42,256 nucleotides of DNA from Verrucomicrobiota bacterium. Lineage in GTDB: Bacteria; Verrucomicrobiota; Verrucomicrobiia; Limisphaerales; SIBE01. Made by a program: the position numbers and the translations under genes. The notes under the pieces are model-generated. The model had not been told where the DNA came from and searched no databases. It saw only the letters and a list, made by a program, of their open reading frames with translations. Position 1 is the first letter of the stretch. The number at the start of each line of letters is the position of its first letter. The stretch is taken from the NCBI GenBank assembly GCA_021733945.1, contig JAIPJX010000025.1, positions 1-42,256 of the forward strand, written 5' to 3'. Below are positions 8,169 to 16,784 of the stretch, piece after piece.

Positions 8169-8915
8169 ATGAAACCAGCAGGAAGCTTTTCAAAACTAGC
8201 GGCTTACGGCGTGGCGGTTGCAGCCATCATCCTCGCAGCCTCGGCCCAGGCGGCCGCAGGGAGCGCCGTGGTCCAGGGAGTCAAAGGAACGGCCGAGCAC
8301 GCCGTCGCAGGCTCTTGGGAGACCCTAACGGCCAACACCGTACTCGCCCCGGGCGCGGCTTTGCGCACCGGAGTCAACTCTCAAATCGACCTTTCGCTCG
8401 GTGGCAACGGCAAATCAGTCATACTGCTGGAGAACACAACTCTTGAGTTGACCACGTTGAACCGCCATCGCACAGGGTTGGATGTTGTCTTCGAAACGTT
8501 TCTGACACTTCAGACCGGAACCATTCAGGGGCAAGTGAAAAAATTCTCGGATGCCTCCAAATACGAAGTTAAGACTCCCCACACCATCGTCGGCATCAAG
8601 GGAGACGAAGATTCGGAATATCAGATCAGCGCAGACGGCAAAACGGCCCTTCTTGATGGAAGCGGCGTCGTCGCCTACACCAACCCCAGCAGCGGTGGTG
8701 TGACCACGAGCACGGTCGGCAACAAGCAGCTGTTCGTCCCCCCGGTTGACCCAGCCGCTGCGGCTCCCTCGGTGCGCCCCGTCCAGGCTGGTGATGTCAC
8801 CCCTGCAAATCCTGTTCGTCCCGGCCCTGTCGGTGCGCCGGCAGCTCCGGTCGTCGCGATCCAACAGCCCGTCCAGTTCATCTCGCCGACCACCGGTCTG
8901 ACCCAGGGCAACTAA
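8169..8915 (+). CDS. Exported FecR-domain protein
   Basis: A signal peptide (residues 1-29, ending ASAQAAA) is followed by a FecR-type beta domain: LAPGAALRTGVNSQIDLSL, then LTLQTGTIQGQVK, then the hallmark YEVKTPHTIVGIKGDEDSE at about residues 135-155. The last 60 residues are Pro/Ala/Val-rich and low in complexity. There is no transmembrane anti-sigma segment and no sigma factor next door. It is therefore more likely one of the secreted FecR-domain proteins common in this phylum than a true FecR regulator. It forms a single-gene unit with its own promoter at 8102-8129 and a strong terminator at 8944-8978. Confidence 0.85.
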   Translation: MKPAGSFSKLAAYGVAVAAIILAASAQAAAGSAVVQGVKGTAEHAVAGSWETLTANTVLAPGAALRTGVNSQIDLSLGGNGKSVILLENTTLELTTLNRHRTGLDVVFETFLTLQTGTIQGQVKKFSDASKYEVKTPHTIVGIKGDEDSEYQISADGKTALLDGSGVVAYTNPSSGGVTTSTVGNKQLFVPPVDPAAAAPSVRPVQAGDVTPANPVRPGPVGAPAAPVVAIQQPVQFISPTTGLTQGN

Positions 8916-8943
8916 CCCGGTCAGGGTAGCCTTAAACACCTTC

Positions 8944-8978
8944 AAACCCAGAGCCGCCTAGCGTGCTCTGGGTTTTTT
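8944..8978 (+). terminator. Rho-independent terminator after the FecR-domain gene
   Basis: An 8-bp perfect stem, CCCAGAGC (8947-8954) with GCTCTGGG (8965-8972), encloses a 10-nt loop. It is followed by six T (8973-8978), and three A before the stem can extend the pairing. It begins 29 nt after the FecR stop codon and isolates it from the coaD operon. Confidence 0.9.
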
Positions 8979-9060
8979 CATTGCCAATCCATCCGATTTC
9001 GCAACGGCCATTCAATCCCGGGTCGCACCCCCCCTGCCAACAACCGAAAGCAGATCTCCC

Positions 9061-9552
9061 ATGCGCATCGCCATTTATCCCGGTAGTTTTGACCCGATCA
9101 CCAATGGGCATCTGGACGTGATCCAGCGGGCTGCAAAGCTGTTTGATCGGGTGATTGTTGCGGTGGCGGAGAACGAGAAAAAGAACCCGCTTTTTTCGCT
9201 GAACGAACGGCGGGATCTGGTCGCTCATTCCGTGAAAGGGTTCAGGCATGTCGAAGCGGATACTTTTTCCGGACTGCTGGTTCGTTATGTTGAAAGCCGC
9301 TCCGGCGGAGCCATCATTCGCGGATTACGGGCCGTGTCCGATTTCGAATTTGAGTTTCAATTGGCCCTGATGAACCGGAGGCTCGACGAACGGATCGAGA
9401 CTATTTTCATGATGCCCAAGGACATTTACACCTTCATCAGCTCACGGATCGTGAAGGAAATTGCGCGTCTGGGTGGCGACGTCTCCGCCTTTGTTCCCGC
9501 GGAAGTAAAGATCGCGTTGGACCGGAAATTTGCTATATTGGGATCTGAGTGA
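9061..9552 (+). CDS. coaD: Phosphopantetheine adenylyltransferase CoaD
   Basis: CoaD joins ATP and 4'-phosphopantetheine to make dephospho-CoA, the penultimate step of coenzyme A synthesis. The nucleotidyltransferase motif is seen in GSFDPITNGH (TxGH at 14-17), and the second ATP-binding motif is ISSRIVKE (126-133). Length (163 aa) is typical. Its stop codon overlaps the GTG start of the next gene in GTGA, indicating translational coupling. It heads a five-gene operon that supplies CoA, ribosomal L32 and fatty-acid/phospholipid initiation enzymes. Confidence 0.96.
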   Translation: MRIAIYPGSFDPITNGHLDVIQRAAKLFDRVIVAVAENEKKNPLFSLNERRDLVAHSVKGFRHVEADTFSGLLVRYVESRSGGAIIRGLRAVSDFEFEFQLALMNRRLDERIETIFMMPKDIYTFISSRIVKEIARLGGDVSAFVPAEVKIALDRKFAILGSE

Positions 9553-10043
9553 GCACGCAGTTTATGCGATTGTTGATCAACCTGAAGCATCTTGAGACCA
9601 AGGAACTCCACCTATCCGGGGAGTTCCCCCTGGAGGATTTGGACTTGGACATTCGAGATGAACTGCAGCATGTCGACAAACCTTTGGTCTACGATCTGGT
9701 TGTCGAGCAGCAGGCAAAAGACATTTTGGTAAAGGGCAGCCTGGACCTGCCGATTCAATGCGAGTGCATCCGATGCCTCAAATTGTTCCCCACTTCGGTC
9801 CATCTGGAGAAATGGACGTGCAATCTCTCCCTGGAAGGCGATGACCGTGTTCCGGTGGAGAATGACTTCGTGGACTTGACTCCGTATGTCCGGGACGATA
9901 TTTTGCTCGAATTTCCGCAACATCCGTTGTGTGACAAAGAGTGTGGCGGACTGCCCAAAGCAGAGCTGCAGAAAAGAAACCACGGTGGGGATGACCTGAT
10001 GGATTCCTCGGAGTGGGCGAAGTTGGACAAGTTAAAGTTTTAA
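9549..10043 (+). CDS. DUF177 (YceD-family) protein
   Basis: This 164-residue protein has the YceD/DUF177 cysteine layout: C71, C73 and C76 (CECIRC) and a second pair, C128 and C132 (LCDKEC), probably a metal site. Just before the latter is the family signature DFVDLTPYVRDDILLEFP. The function is not firmly known; the gene is almost universally placed before rpmF, and roles in 23S rRNA or ribosome biogenesis have been proposed. The GTG start at 9549 overlaps the coaD stop; an internal ATG at 9564 (MRLLINLKHLE) is an equally good start. Confidence 0.88.
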   Translation: MSTQFMRLLINLKHLETKELHLSGEFPLEDLDLDIRDELQHVDKPLVYDLVVEQQAKDILVKGSLDLPIQCECIRCLKLFPTSVHLEKWTCNLSLEGDDRVPVENDFVDLTPYVRDDILLEFPQHPLCDKECGGLPKAELQKRNHGGDDLMDSSEWAKLDKLKF

Positions 10044-10055
10044 ACAATTTTTATT

Positions 10056-10244
10056 ATGGGCGTACCCAAGCGTAAACCTTCCAAGAGCCGTCAGCGTCAG
10101 CGACGTGCCTACAACAGCGTGCTTTCTCTTCCTCAGTTGGGCTCCTGCCCCCAATGCGCCGCTCCCGCCCTTCCGCATCGGGTTTGCCCTGCGTGCGGCT
10201 TTTACCGCGGCCGTCCGGTCATTAGCGTCGAAGCGCTGGGCTGA
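10056..10244 (+). CDS. rpmF: 50S ribosomal protein L32
   Basis: The 62-residue protein begins MGVPKRKPSKSRQRQRRA, the highly basic N-terminus of L32. It has the zinc-binding form with two CxxC pairs (CPQC and CPAC) separated by about 13 residues. It lies 12 nt after the DUF177 gene and 52 nt before plsX, the order seen in many bacteria. Confidence 0.96.
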   Translation: MGVPKRKPSKSRQRQRRAYNSVLSLPQLGSCPQCAAPALPHRVCPACGFYRGRPVISVEALG

Positions 10245-10296
10245 TTCCTCGCATCCGGCGTAGAAGGCGGCCACCGCTTCCACGCCTTTTCCGTCT

Positions 10297-11343
10297 ATGC
10301 GAATCGCAGTCGATGTCATGGGTGGCGACCATGGATGCCACGTCGTGATCGACGGGGTCCGGAAGGCTTTTGAATCGGGCCTGAAGATCTCTGAAGCATT
10401 TCTGGTGGGAGATCAGACGATGATCTCTGAGGCGCTGACCAGTTTGCGCTTCGATGATCCCCGCGTGCGCACGGTCCATGCCTCGGAAGTGCTGACGATG
10501 GAGGACAAGCCGGTCGAGGGGTTGCGCAGGAAGCGCGATTGCTCGATTCTGAAGGCTGTCAACCTGATCAAGGACGGGCGTGCGGACGCGCTGATCTCCC
10601 CGGGGAACACCGGAGGATTGGTGGCGGCCGCAACGATCCGTTTGCGCAAACTGGAGGGCATCGACCGTGTCGGCATCGCCACCGTGATCCCTGCGCCGGA
10701 AAACGAGTTCGTTCTGCTTGATTCCGGGGCCAATGTGGAAAGCCGCCCCCTGCACCTGCTGCATTATGCGGTCATGGGAAGCGTGTATTCACGCGAAGTC
10801 CTGGGTTACAAGAAACCACGCGTCGGGATTCTGAGCAACGGAACCGAAGAGAACAAGGGGACCGAGTTGACCCTGGAAGCACACAAGCTTTGCAAGCTGG
10901 TGGATATCAATTTTGTGGGCAACGTCGAGGGCCACGATCTTTTTGCCAATCGTGTGGATGTCGTGATCTGCGACGGGTTTGTCGGCAACATTGTACTCAA
11001 GACGGTGGAAAGCTTTGCCAAGGGCCTGGTCAGCTGGCTGCAGGAAGAGCTCCTCCAAAACCCGGTGCGGATGTTCGGCGCCTACCTCGCCCGGAACGCC
11101 CTGCGCACGATCAAACGACGCATGGATCCGGATGCCTACGGAGGAGCGCCAGTGCTCGGCCTGAACGGGAACGTGATGAAAGCACACGGGTCCGCCCGGG
11201 AGCGTGCCATCATGAACGCCATTCGGGTTACAACGGATGCCGTCCAGAACAAGATCAACCAAGTGATTCAAACCGAAATTGAATGCGCCAACGAGCGCCT
11301 CGCAGAAGCCAAACTGGATATTCCCTTCACCACCGCCGCATGA
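10297..11343 (+). CDS. plsX: Phosphate acyltransferase PlsX
   Basis: PlsX converts acyl-ACP and phosphate to acyl-phosphate, the donor for PlsY in phosphatidic acid synthesis. The protein (348 aa) starts RIAVDVMGGDHG, the PlsX hallmark, and contains ISPGNTGGLVAAA, LDSGANVESRP, GILSNGTEENKGTE and ICDGFVGNIVLKT in the expected order. It is a peripheral membrane enzyme in characterised species. Its TGA stop overlaps the fabH ATG by 4 nt (ATGA), so phospholipid and fatty-acid initiation are coupled at the translational level. Confidence 0.97.
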   Translation: MRIAVDVMGGDHGCHVVIDGVRKAFESGLKISEAFLVGDQTMISEALTSLRFDDPRVRTVHASEVLTMEDKPVEGLRRKRDCSILKAVNLIKDGRADALISPGNTGGLVAAATIRLRKLEGIDRVGIATVIPAPENEFVLLDSGANVESRPLHLLHYAVMGSVYSREVLGYKKPRVGILSNGTEENKGTELTLEAHKLCKLVDINFVGNVEGHDLFANRVDVVICDGFVGNIVLKTVESFAKGLVSWLQEELLQNPVRMFGAYLARNALRTIKRRMDPDAYGGAPVLGLNGNVMKAHGSARERAIMNAIRVTTDAVQNKINQVIQTEIECANERLAEAKLDIPFTTAA

Positions 11344-12377
11344 GTTCCCCAAGTCCGAAGCCATTCAAGAATCCGAGAGCTCAATACGACTTCAAAGGGC
11401 GCACCTGCTCCATTGTTTCAGTCGGATCCTATGTGCCGGAGCGCGTCCTGACCAACGGGGATCTCGAGAAGATGATGGATACCTCGGACGAATGGATCAC
11501 CTCGCGCACGGGCATCCGGGAACGCCGAATCGCTGCGGACGACGAATTCACCTCCGACCTCGGTGCCAAGGCGGCCCTGCGGGCCATGCAAAAGGCCGGC
11601 ATCACCGCCGACCAGATCGACCTCATCATCGTGGCCACAATCACGCCGGACATGCCGTTCCCCTCGACGGCCTGCCTGGTGCAGGAGAAAATCGGAGCGC
11701 ATCGCGCAGCCGCCTTTGATCTCGAAGCCGCCTGTTCGGGCTTTATTTACGGGCTTGAAATCGGGCACCAGTTCATCATGTCCCGCACCTACGACACCGT
11801 CCTGGTGATTGGCGCGGAAAAACTCTCCTCCATTATCGACTGGTCCGACCGCAACACCTGCGTGCTCTTTGGTGACGGTGCCGGCGCGGCCATACTCCAG
11901 AACCGTCCGGACAGCCACGGCTTGCTCACCGCCTGCATGGGGGCCGACGGATCGAAGGCGGGACTCCTTTCCATGCCCGGCGGCGGCAGTCAATGTCCGG
12001 CCACCGCCAAGAGTGTGGAGGGACGGCTTCATTACCTGAGAATGGATGGCAAGGAAACCTTCAAGAACGCGGTCAACGCGATGCTTCACGCGGCAAAGGA
12101 AGTGCTCAAACGGTGCGAGATCGGTGCGGATCAGATCAAATGCGTCATCCCACACCAGGCAAACCGGCGAATCATCGATGCGGTCACCGACCGCCTCGGG
12201 GTCGAATCCGAACGTGTATTTGTGAATCTGGAGAAATACGGCAACACATCGGCGGCTTCTGTGGCGATCGCTCTGGATGAAGCGGTCGAGAGCGGAAGGG
12301 TGACTCAGGGGGACCTCATTTTGCTGGTTGTTTTCGGTGCCGGCCTCACCTGGGGCGCAGCCGTGATCGAATGGTGA
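11340..12377 (+). CDS. fabH: 3-oxoacyl-ACP synthase III FabH
   Basis: FabH condenses acetyl-CoA (or a branched primer) with malonyl-ACP to start fatty-acid synthesis. In the 345-residue product the catalytic triad is C132 (EAACSGF), H272 (IPHQANRR) and N302 (KYGNTSAAS). The ATG at 11340 was chosen over an upstream frame start because it forms the ATGA overlap with plsX and gives the normal length plus a short Pro/Ser-rich N-terminal extension of about 20 residues. Last gene of the coaD operon. Confidence 0.96.
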   Translation: MSSPSPKPFKNPRAQYDFKGRTCSIVSVGSYVPERVLTNGDLEKMMDTSDEWITSRTGIRERRIAADDEFTSDLGAKAALRAMQKAGITADQIDLIIVATITPDMPFPSTACLVQEKIGAHRAAAFDLEAACSGFIYGLEIGHQFIMSRTYDTVLVIGAEKLSSIIDWSDRNTCVLFGDGAGAAILQNRPDSHGLLTACMGADGSKAGLLSMPGGGSQCPATAKSVEGRLHYLRMDGKETFKNAVNAMLHAAKEVLKRCEIGADQIKCVIPHQANRRIIDAVTDRLGVESERVFVNLEKYGNTSAASVAIALDEAVESGRVTQGDLILLVVFGAGLTWGAAVIEW

Positions 12378-12432
12378 GGCGCGCATCCACGTTGACGACT
12401 CGGAGAGTTATGTTAAGTTTTCCAGACTGATC

Positions 12433-12759
12433 ATGAGCGCAAGTAAACTCGATACATCTGGTGTTTTTCAACCTGTGGAAATCCGGTCTTCGGAAACCCA
12501 CCTGAGTATTCCAAGCAGCGATATTCGAGTTCGCAAATCCGGCGTCGAGTTTTTGGCACGCCAACCCGTCCCTGCCTGGACCGAAATGACCATTGAACTG
12601 CATTCTCCGGAAACCTCCAAAAAGGTGCAATGCACCGGGGTGGTCGTCGAGTGCTCCGGCAACCGGCATACCGGATACTTGGTGTGTATCGCGTTCATGA
12701 GCCTTTCCCGCCAAGCCGAGCGGCACCTCAACGAGATTTTTACCGCGCAGAGCCTGTAG
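12433..12759 (+). CDS. Divergent PilZ-like domain protein (108 aa)
   Basis: The core (about residues 30-100) has the beta-barrel pattern of PilZ domains: IRVRKSGVEFLARQPVP, then MTIELHSPET, VQCTGVVVECSG, YLVCIAFMSLS and a final helix. The canonical c-di-GMP residues RxxxR and (D/N)xSxxG are not clearly present (only KSG remains). If it is a PilZ protein it may act in pilus function without binding the nucleotide. Its position 60 nt before pilT supports a link to type IV pili. The fold assignment is tentative. Confidence 0.55.
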   Translation: MSASKLDTSGVFQPVEIRSSETHLSIPSSDIRVRKSGVEFLARQPVPAWTEMTIELHSPETSKKVQCTGVVVECSGNRHTGYLVCIAFMSLSRQAERHLNEIFTAQSL

Positions 12760-12819
12760 CACTCGCGATCGGGTCCGTTCGAATCAATCCTCCTTATTTG
12801 CTCCAGACGGCGTTTCCTC

Positions 12820-13908
12820 ATGGAACTTTTCGAGAAAATCCTAAAAGCCGCCGTCAGCGGCGGGGCTTCCGACATTCACATCAAAATCGGCACGCCGGTG
12901 GTTTTCCGGATCAACCGGGAACTGATGACGATCGAGAGCCCGACCCCCACGGCCGAGTGGATGGAGGGGGTCCTCAAACAGGTGGTCCCGCCCCACACTG
13001 TCAAGCGACTGGAGGAGGAGCGCGAGGTTGATTTTTCGTATTATCTTCCCGGAGTGGGCCGGTTTCGAACAAATCTTTTTCAGCAGCGCGGCGAGTTCTG
13101 TCTGGCCATGCGGTATGTCAAAACCGATGTGCCCAGCTTCGAGGACCTCGGGCTCCTGCCCATCGTCAGGAAAATCTCCGAAACCCCGCGCGGAATCGTA
13201 CTCGTCGCCGGATCAACGGGTTGCGGCAAGTCGACCACGCTCGCGGCCATGCTCGAGCACATCAACGCCAATTTCAAGAAACACATCATCACCCTCGAGG
13301 ACCCGATTGAGTATGTGTTTGAAGACAATCAATCGATTATTGAACAACGCGAAATCGGACTGGATTCACTTTCCTTTGCGGCGGGTTTGAAGCATATCCT
13401 GCGTCAGGATCCGGACATCATCATGATTGGCGAGATGCGGGACGCCATCAGTTTCAGCGCCGCCATCAGCGCCGCCGACACCGGGCATCTGGTTCTCTCC
13501 ACGGTCCACACCACCACCGCTTCGCAGTCGATCACACGCGTGCTCGATTTTTTTAAGGCTGACGAACGGGAGCAGGTACGGCGCGCCTTGGCCGGCACCC
13601 TCAAGGCCGTGGTCTGCCAGCGCATGGCCAACACGATCGAGGGAGGAGTCACTCCGGCCCTCGAAATCATGATCAACACCGGGACCGTCCGCAAGTTGAT
13701 CGAGGAAAATCGATTGGACAAACTGGCCGCCGCGATCGAGACCGGCGGGGAAGACGGCATGCTCAACTTCAACCAGGCCCTGTTCCAGCTGGTCAAGGAC
13801 CACAAAGTGTCCGAGAAAGAGGCGCTGGCCAAGGCGTCCAATCCCCAGGCCCTGGAGATGAATTTTAAGGGAATCTTTCTCGACGAGGGACGCAGAATCC
13901 TCGGGTAA
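12820..13908 (+). CDS. pilT: Type IV pilus retraction ATPase PilT
   Basis: PilT is the hexameric ATPase that depolymerises type IV pili for twitching motility, surface sensing or DNA uptake. The 362-residue protein has an N-terminal PAS-like half (SDIHIKIG...RINREL), Walker A GSTGCGKSTT (131-140), the Asp box ITLEDPIEY, Walker B RQDPDIIMIGEMRD (195-208) and the His box TGHLVLSTVHT. Length is within the normal range. No pilB, pilC or pilin genes are in the window, so it acts with partners elsewhere. It may be cotranscribed with the PilZ-like gene. Confidence 0.94.
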   Translation: MELFEKILKAAVSGGASDIHIKIGTPVVFRINRELMTIESPTPTAEWMEGVLKQVVPPHTVKRLEEEREVDFSYYLPGVGRFRTNLFQQRGEFCLAMRYVKTDVPSFEDLGLLPIVRKISETPRGIVLVAGSTGCGKSTTLAAMLEHINANFKKHIITLEDPIEYVFEDNQSIIEQREIGLDSLSFAAGLKHILRQDPDIIMIGEMRDAISFSAAISAADTGHLVLSTVHTTTASQSITRVLDFFKADEREQVRRALAGTLKAVVCQRMANTIEGGVTPALEIMINTGTVRKLIEENRLDKLAAAIETGGEDGMLNFNQALFQLVKDHKVSEKEALAKASNPQALEMNFKGIFLDEGRRILG

Positions 13909-13957
13909 GTGTCCCCATCCTTCGATCGGGGCCTTGCTCCGGTTCAACCGCCGCAGC

Positions 13958-15298
13958 TCAGGCTTGCGGCAGAACCGCCGGAGCCACGTAAATCTCCTCC
14001 CCGTGAAGGGCGGCGAGAATCATGTTGGCGGTGCGGTCAATGGATCCCTGGTTCTCCTGCACAACCCGAAGGGCGTTCCGCCCCAATTCGGCACACTGTG
14101 CGGGATCGCTCAACAGCTTTTCAAAAGCCTTCTCCATCGCACCGGCGTCCGGAACCTGGATGGCCCCATTCTGGGAGACAAACGCACGCGCGATCGATTC
14201 GAAGTTCTGCATGTTGGGTCCGAACACCATCGGCTTGCCCTGGGCCCCGGGTTCGATCGGGTTCTGCCCGCCCGGTGCCGTCAGGCTCTTTCCCACAAAA
14301 ATCACCGATGCGGCACCGTAGAAATATCTGAGTTCCCCCGTGGTATTGACCACCAGACAGTTCAACGCGCCCGCCTCGTGGCGGGTGTTGGATCCAATTT
14401 CCGTGCGATACGCGAACGGAATCTTTCGGGATTCCAGTTCGCTCCCGACTTCCCTGCCCCGCTCAAAATGCCGCGGGACCAGAATCAGAAACAGGTCTGG
14501 AAACCGCTTCCGCAACCGCAGAAACGCGTCCGCCAGCAGGGCTTCCTCGCCGGCGTGGGTGCTTCCACCCAGAAGGATCGGAGATCCCGGTTTGACTCCC
14601 AGTTGTTTCAGCAAATCTTCCACGTCAATCACCGGCCGTTCATGCAGTCGGGCGGCGTCGAATTTGAGGTTTCCGACGACGTGGATTCCCTCCCTGGAAC
14701 AGCCGAGTTCCCGCATGCGCTCGGCATCGCGTTCGTTCTGAACACCCACTCCCGTGAAAGCCGCGAAAATCGGCCGAAACAGAAAACCAAAGCGCTTGTA
14801 ACGTGCGTGCGATCGTTCGGACATTCTGGCGTTCACCAGGAACAGGGGAATCTTCTTCTCACTGGCACGCCAGAGGAAGTTCGGCCAGATCTCCGCTTCA
14901 ACAAGGATGATGGCCTCCGGACTGATCACGCGGATGGCCCGATCCACCCAGCGCGGTCGGTCGATCGGATAATAAATTGTCTCAATATGCCTGGGCAGGC
15001 GCCGACGCAGTTGCTCCATGCCCGTCGTTGTGGTTGTCGACACAACGATCTTCGCATTGGGGATCCGTGGTTCCAGCGCGCCGATCAGCTGCGTGCAGAT
15101 GTTCGCTTCTCCCACGCTCACGGCGTGCAGCCACACCACATGCCGGTTTGTCAGAGCCTGCTTGACGTTGCTTCCAAACATTCCGAAACGCTGCCGAAAG
15201 CCATCCCGCCAACCTCCCCTCCGCCACATTTTCAGGAAATAAAACGGCGCCGTCAGGAAAAAAAAGAACGCAAATAGAATGTTGTATAGATGGCGCAT
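13958..15298 (-). CDS. waaA: 3-deoxy-D-manno-octulosonic acid (Kdo) transferase WaaA
   Basis: WaaA adds Kdo from CMP-Kdo to lipid IVA, linking lipid A to the LPS core at the cytoplasmic face of the inner membrane. The 446-residue protein has an N-terminal membrane-associating helix (about 4-22), the GT30 motif HAVSVGE (58-64; E64 corresponds to the catalytic Glu), STTTTTGMEQ, and a C-terminal Rossmann half with FVGKSLTAPGGQNPIEPG. Its presence shows an LPS-bearing outer membrane. It is convergent with pilT, and its upstream region is the repeat-bearing gap at 15299-15745. Confidence 0.94.
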   Translation of the reverse strand: MRHLYNILFAFFFFLTAPFYFLKMWRRGGWRDGFRQRFGMFGSNVKQALTNRHVVWLHAVSVGEANICTQLIGALEPRIPNAKIVVSTTTTTGMEQLRRRLPRHIETIYYPIDRPRWVDRAIRVISPEAIILVEAEIWPNFLWRASEKKIPLFLVNARMSERSHARYKRFGFLFRPIFAAFTGVGVQNERDAERMRELGCSREGIHVVGNLKFDAARLHERPVIDVEDLLKQLGVKPGSPILLGGSTHAGEEALLADAFLRLRKRFPDLFLILVPRHFERGREVGSELESRKIPFAYRTEIGSNTRHEAGALNCLVVNTTGELRYFYGAASVIFVGKSLTAPGGQNPIEPGAQGKPMVFGPNMQNFESIARAFVSQNGAIQVPDAGAMEKAFEKLLSDPAQCAELGRNALRVVQENQGSIDRTANMILAALHGEEIYVAPAVLPQA

Positions 15299-15745
15299 AC
15301 GCTCCGAAGGGCCGCTGACAACGCTTCCACTCCGACCCCAGGCCTGACTCTTGATGATTGCCTCTCATCTCGCAAGAGTTTTCAGCCGCTCAGAGCCTTG
15401 TTTCAAGCCGCCCCGGGGATGCCTTCAACCGGGATGGCACCGGGGATCTTCACCCCATTTCCATTAAGTTTAAGCTATTCGGAGGGTAGGGCGAATCCGT
15501 CCCGGTGAGCCGACAAGCGGTTGAGCGAAAGTGAGTTGAGCGGCTCAGCGAGGACGCTTCGCCCTAGCATTTCAGTTCTTAAACGAATGGCAGGGATCTT
15601 CACCCGGGCCAGGCTCTCGCGAAAAACGGCCCCGCCCTCGGGGGCCCGCGCATTTGAATTGCGGATCCTCCGCCCCTTGCGGATAATGACCGCCAATGGA
15701 TCTGAAGTTCACACAACCCTTCCATCGTCCCCACGGAGGACAATT
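15299..15745. other. 447-nt intergenic region with a composite repeat; no convincing gene
   Basis: This gap separates the divergent waaA and universal-stress genes. A plus-strand frame upstream of 15746 stays open but lacks any family similarity, so I treat it as non-coding. The stretch holds an 80-nt nested palindrome (15487-15566) flanked by two copies of GGGATCTTCACCC, at about 15443-15455 and 15592-15604. Each copy is preceded by ATGGCA (separated from the 13-mer by CCG in the first copy). A GGAGGA ribosome-binding site at 15735-15740 ends the region. Confidence 0.7.
15487..15566. repeat. Nested palindromic intergenic element
   Basis: Three sets of complementary arms nest inside one another. 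TAGGGCGAA (15487-15495) pairs with TTCGCCCTA (15558-15566). CGTCC (15498-15502) pairs with GGACG (15552-15556). TGAGCCG pairs with CGGCTCA, around a loop of about 27 nt. Only short unpaired steps separate the arms, so a long hairpin could form in either strand. The sequence resembles dispersed palindromic repeats I associate with verrucomicrobial genomes. No second complete copy is present in this window. Confidence 0.7.
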
Positions 15746-16618
15746 ATGATTAAGCGCATACTTTGTCCTCAGGATTTATCACCCTACTCGGCAGCCGCCC
15801 TCGAATTTGCATGCGCGCTGGCGGGAAAACACAACGCCTCGATCGGCGGCCTGGTCATTCTCGACCATGAGGGAATCGAACGATCGATCGGTCCCATACC
15901 CGCCGGCGGTCTGCACTATGCCGATCTTCAAATCGCCGCACTTGAGAAACAAACCGAGGCCAGGATCCGCGGGGTTCTCAATCAATTTCGCGCAAACTGC
16001 GAGCGCGCCGGAGTCCGTCACTTCGCATCCGAACGCCAGGGAACACCCGCTGCAAACATTGTCCAGGAATCCGTTTTCTACGATTGCGTCACGGTTGGTC
16101 TGCGAACCTTCTTCGAATATTCGGCGTCTGCCGGAGAGGATCAGGTGTTCGGCACTGCAGACGATCATCCCGGCAAATCTCTGGATGAGATCATCCAACA
16201 CTCGGTGGTGCCCACGTTTGCCATCCCCCTGGGATGGAAGCCTGTGGAACGGCGGCTCCGGGTTCTGATCATCTTCAACGGAAGCGTGGCTTCGGTGCGT
16301 TCCCTCCACGAATTCACGAACTTCTTCACCCCGGAATCCGCCGAGGTCACCGTAATGACCGCCTGCCCGGACGCAAACCAGGGGCGTTTCCTTCTGGATC
16401 AGGTCGAGGCCTATCTCAAATGCCACGGTTTTGAAGATACGCGCAAGGAATGGACCCGGGCCAATGTGCGGGACGCGATGACCGACGGGTTTTCCGAGCA
16501 GGCAGATCTGATCGTGCTCGGGGCACACTCAAAGACACTCCTGCTCGATTTTATGGTTGGAAGCATCTGCAAGGATCTCATCACCCGGGCAACCAAACCG
16601 CTGTTGATCGCGCATTGA
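15746..16618 (+). CDS. Tandem universal stress protein (UspA family)
   Basis: A 290-residue cytoplasmic protein made of two Usp domains. Domain 1 (1 to about 155) opens MIKRILCPQDLSPYSAAALE. Domain 2 (about 165-290) opens RLRVLIIFNGSVASVRSL and ends with LIVLGAHSKTLLLDFMVGS and PLLIAH. The nucleotide-binding glycine pattern (G-x2-G-x9-G-S) is partly kept in domain 2, where the second Gly is replaced. Function is inferred as stress-related ATP-binding or adaptor protein. The start at 15746 is fixed by the GGAGGA ribosome-binding site five bases upstream. Confidence 0.85.
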   Translation: MIKRILCPQDLSPYSAAALEFACALAGKHNASIGGLVILDHEGIERSIGPIPAGGLHYADLQIAALEKQTEARIRGVLNQFRANCERAGVRHFASERQGTPAANIVQESVFYDCVTVGLRTFFEYSASAGEDQVFGTADDHPGKSLDEIIQHSVVPTFAIPLGWKPVERRLRVLIIFNGSVASVRSLHEFTNFFTPESAEVTVMTACPDANQGRFLLDQVEAYLKCHGFEDTRKEWTRANVRDAMTDGFSEQADLIVLGAHSKTLLLDFMVGSICKDLITRATKPLLIAH

Positions 16619-16629
16619 ATCCGTTTGGG

Positions 16630-16666
16630 GTCCGGCCTCACCGGACTCTCACTGGCGCATTTTTTT
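16630..16666 (+). terminator. Weak terminator candidate after the Usp gene
   Basis: GTCCGG (16630-16635) and CCGGAC (16641-16646) form a 6-bp stem with a 5-nt loop. A run of seven T follows only about 13 nt later (ending near 16666), a spacing that is too long for a standard intrinsic terminator. It lies 11 nt after the Usp stop codon. Confidence 0.3.
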
Positions 16667-16784
16667 GGCAGGTGTTCAGGATTCCAACCGATACTTCATC
16701 GCCCCCGAAATCCCGGGTCTGGCGCGGCGGATTCCCGACAGCGGGAGCGTGCGCCGGGAACAACAGCTGAAGAAGATTCATTCG

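Noticed and set aside
13934-15277. A 447-codon plus-strand frame antisense to waaA
   Set aside because: It mirrors waaA almost exactly, has no recognisable domain and is rich in Arg, Pro, Gln and His, as expected for the reverse of a high-GC gene. waaA has clear family motifs.
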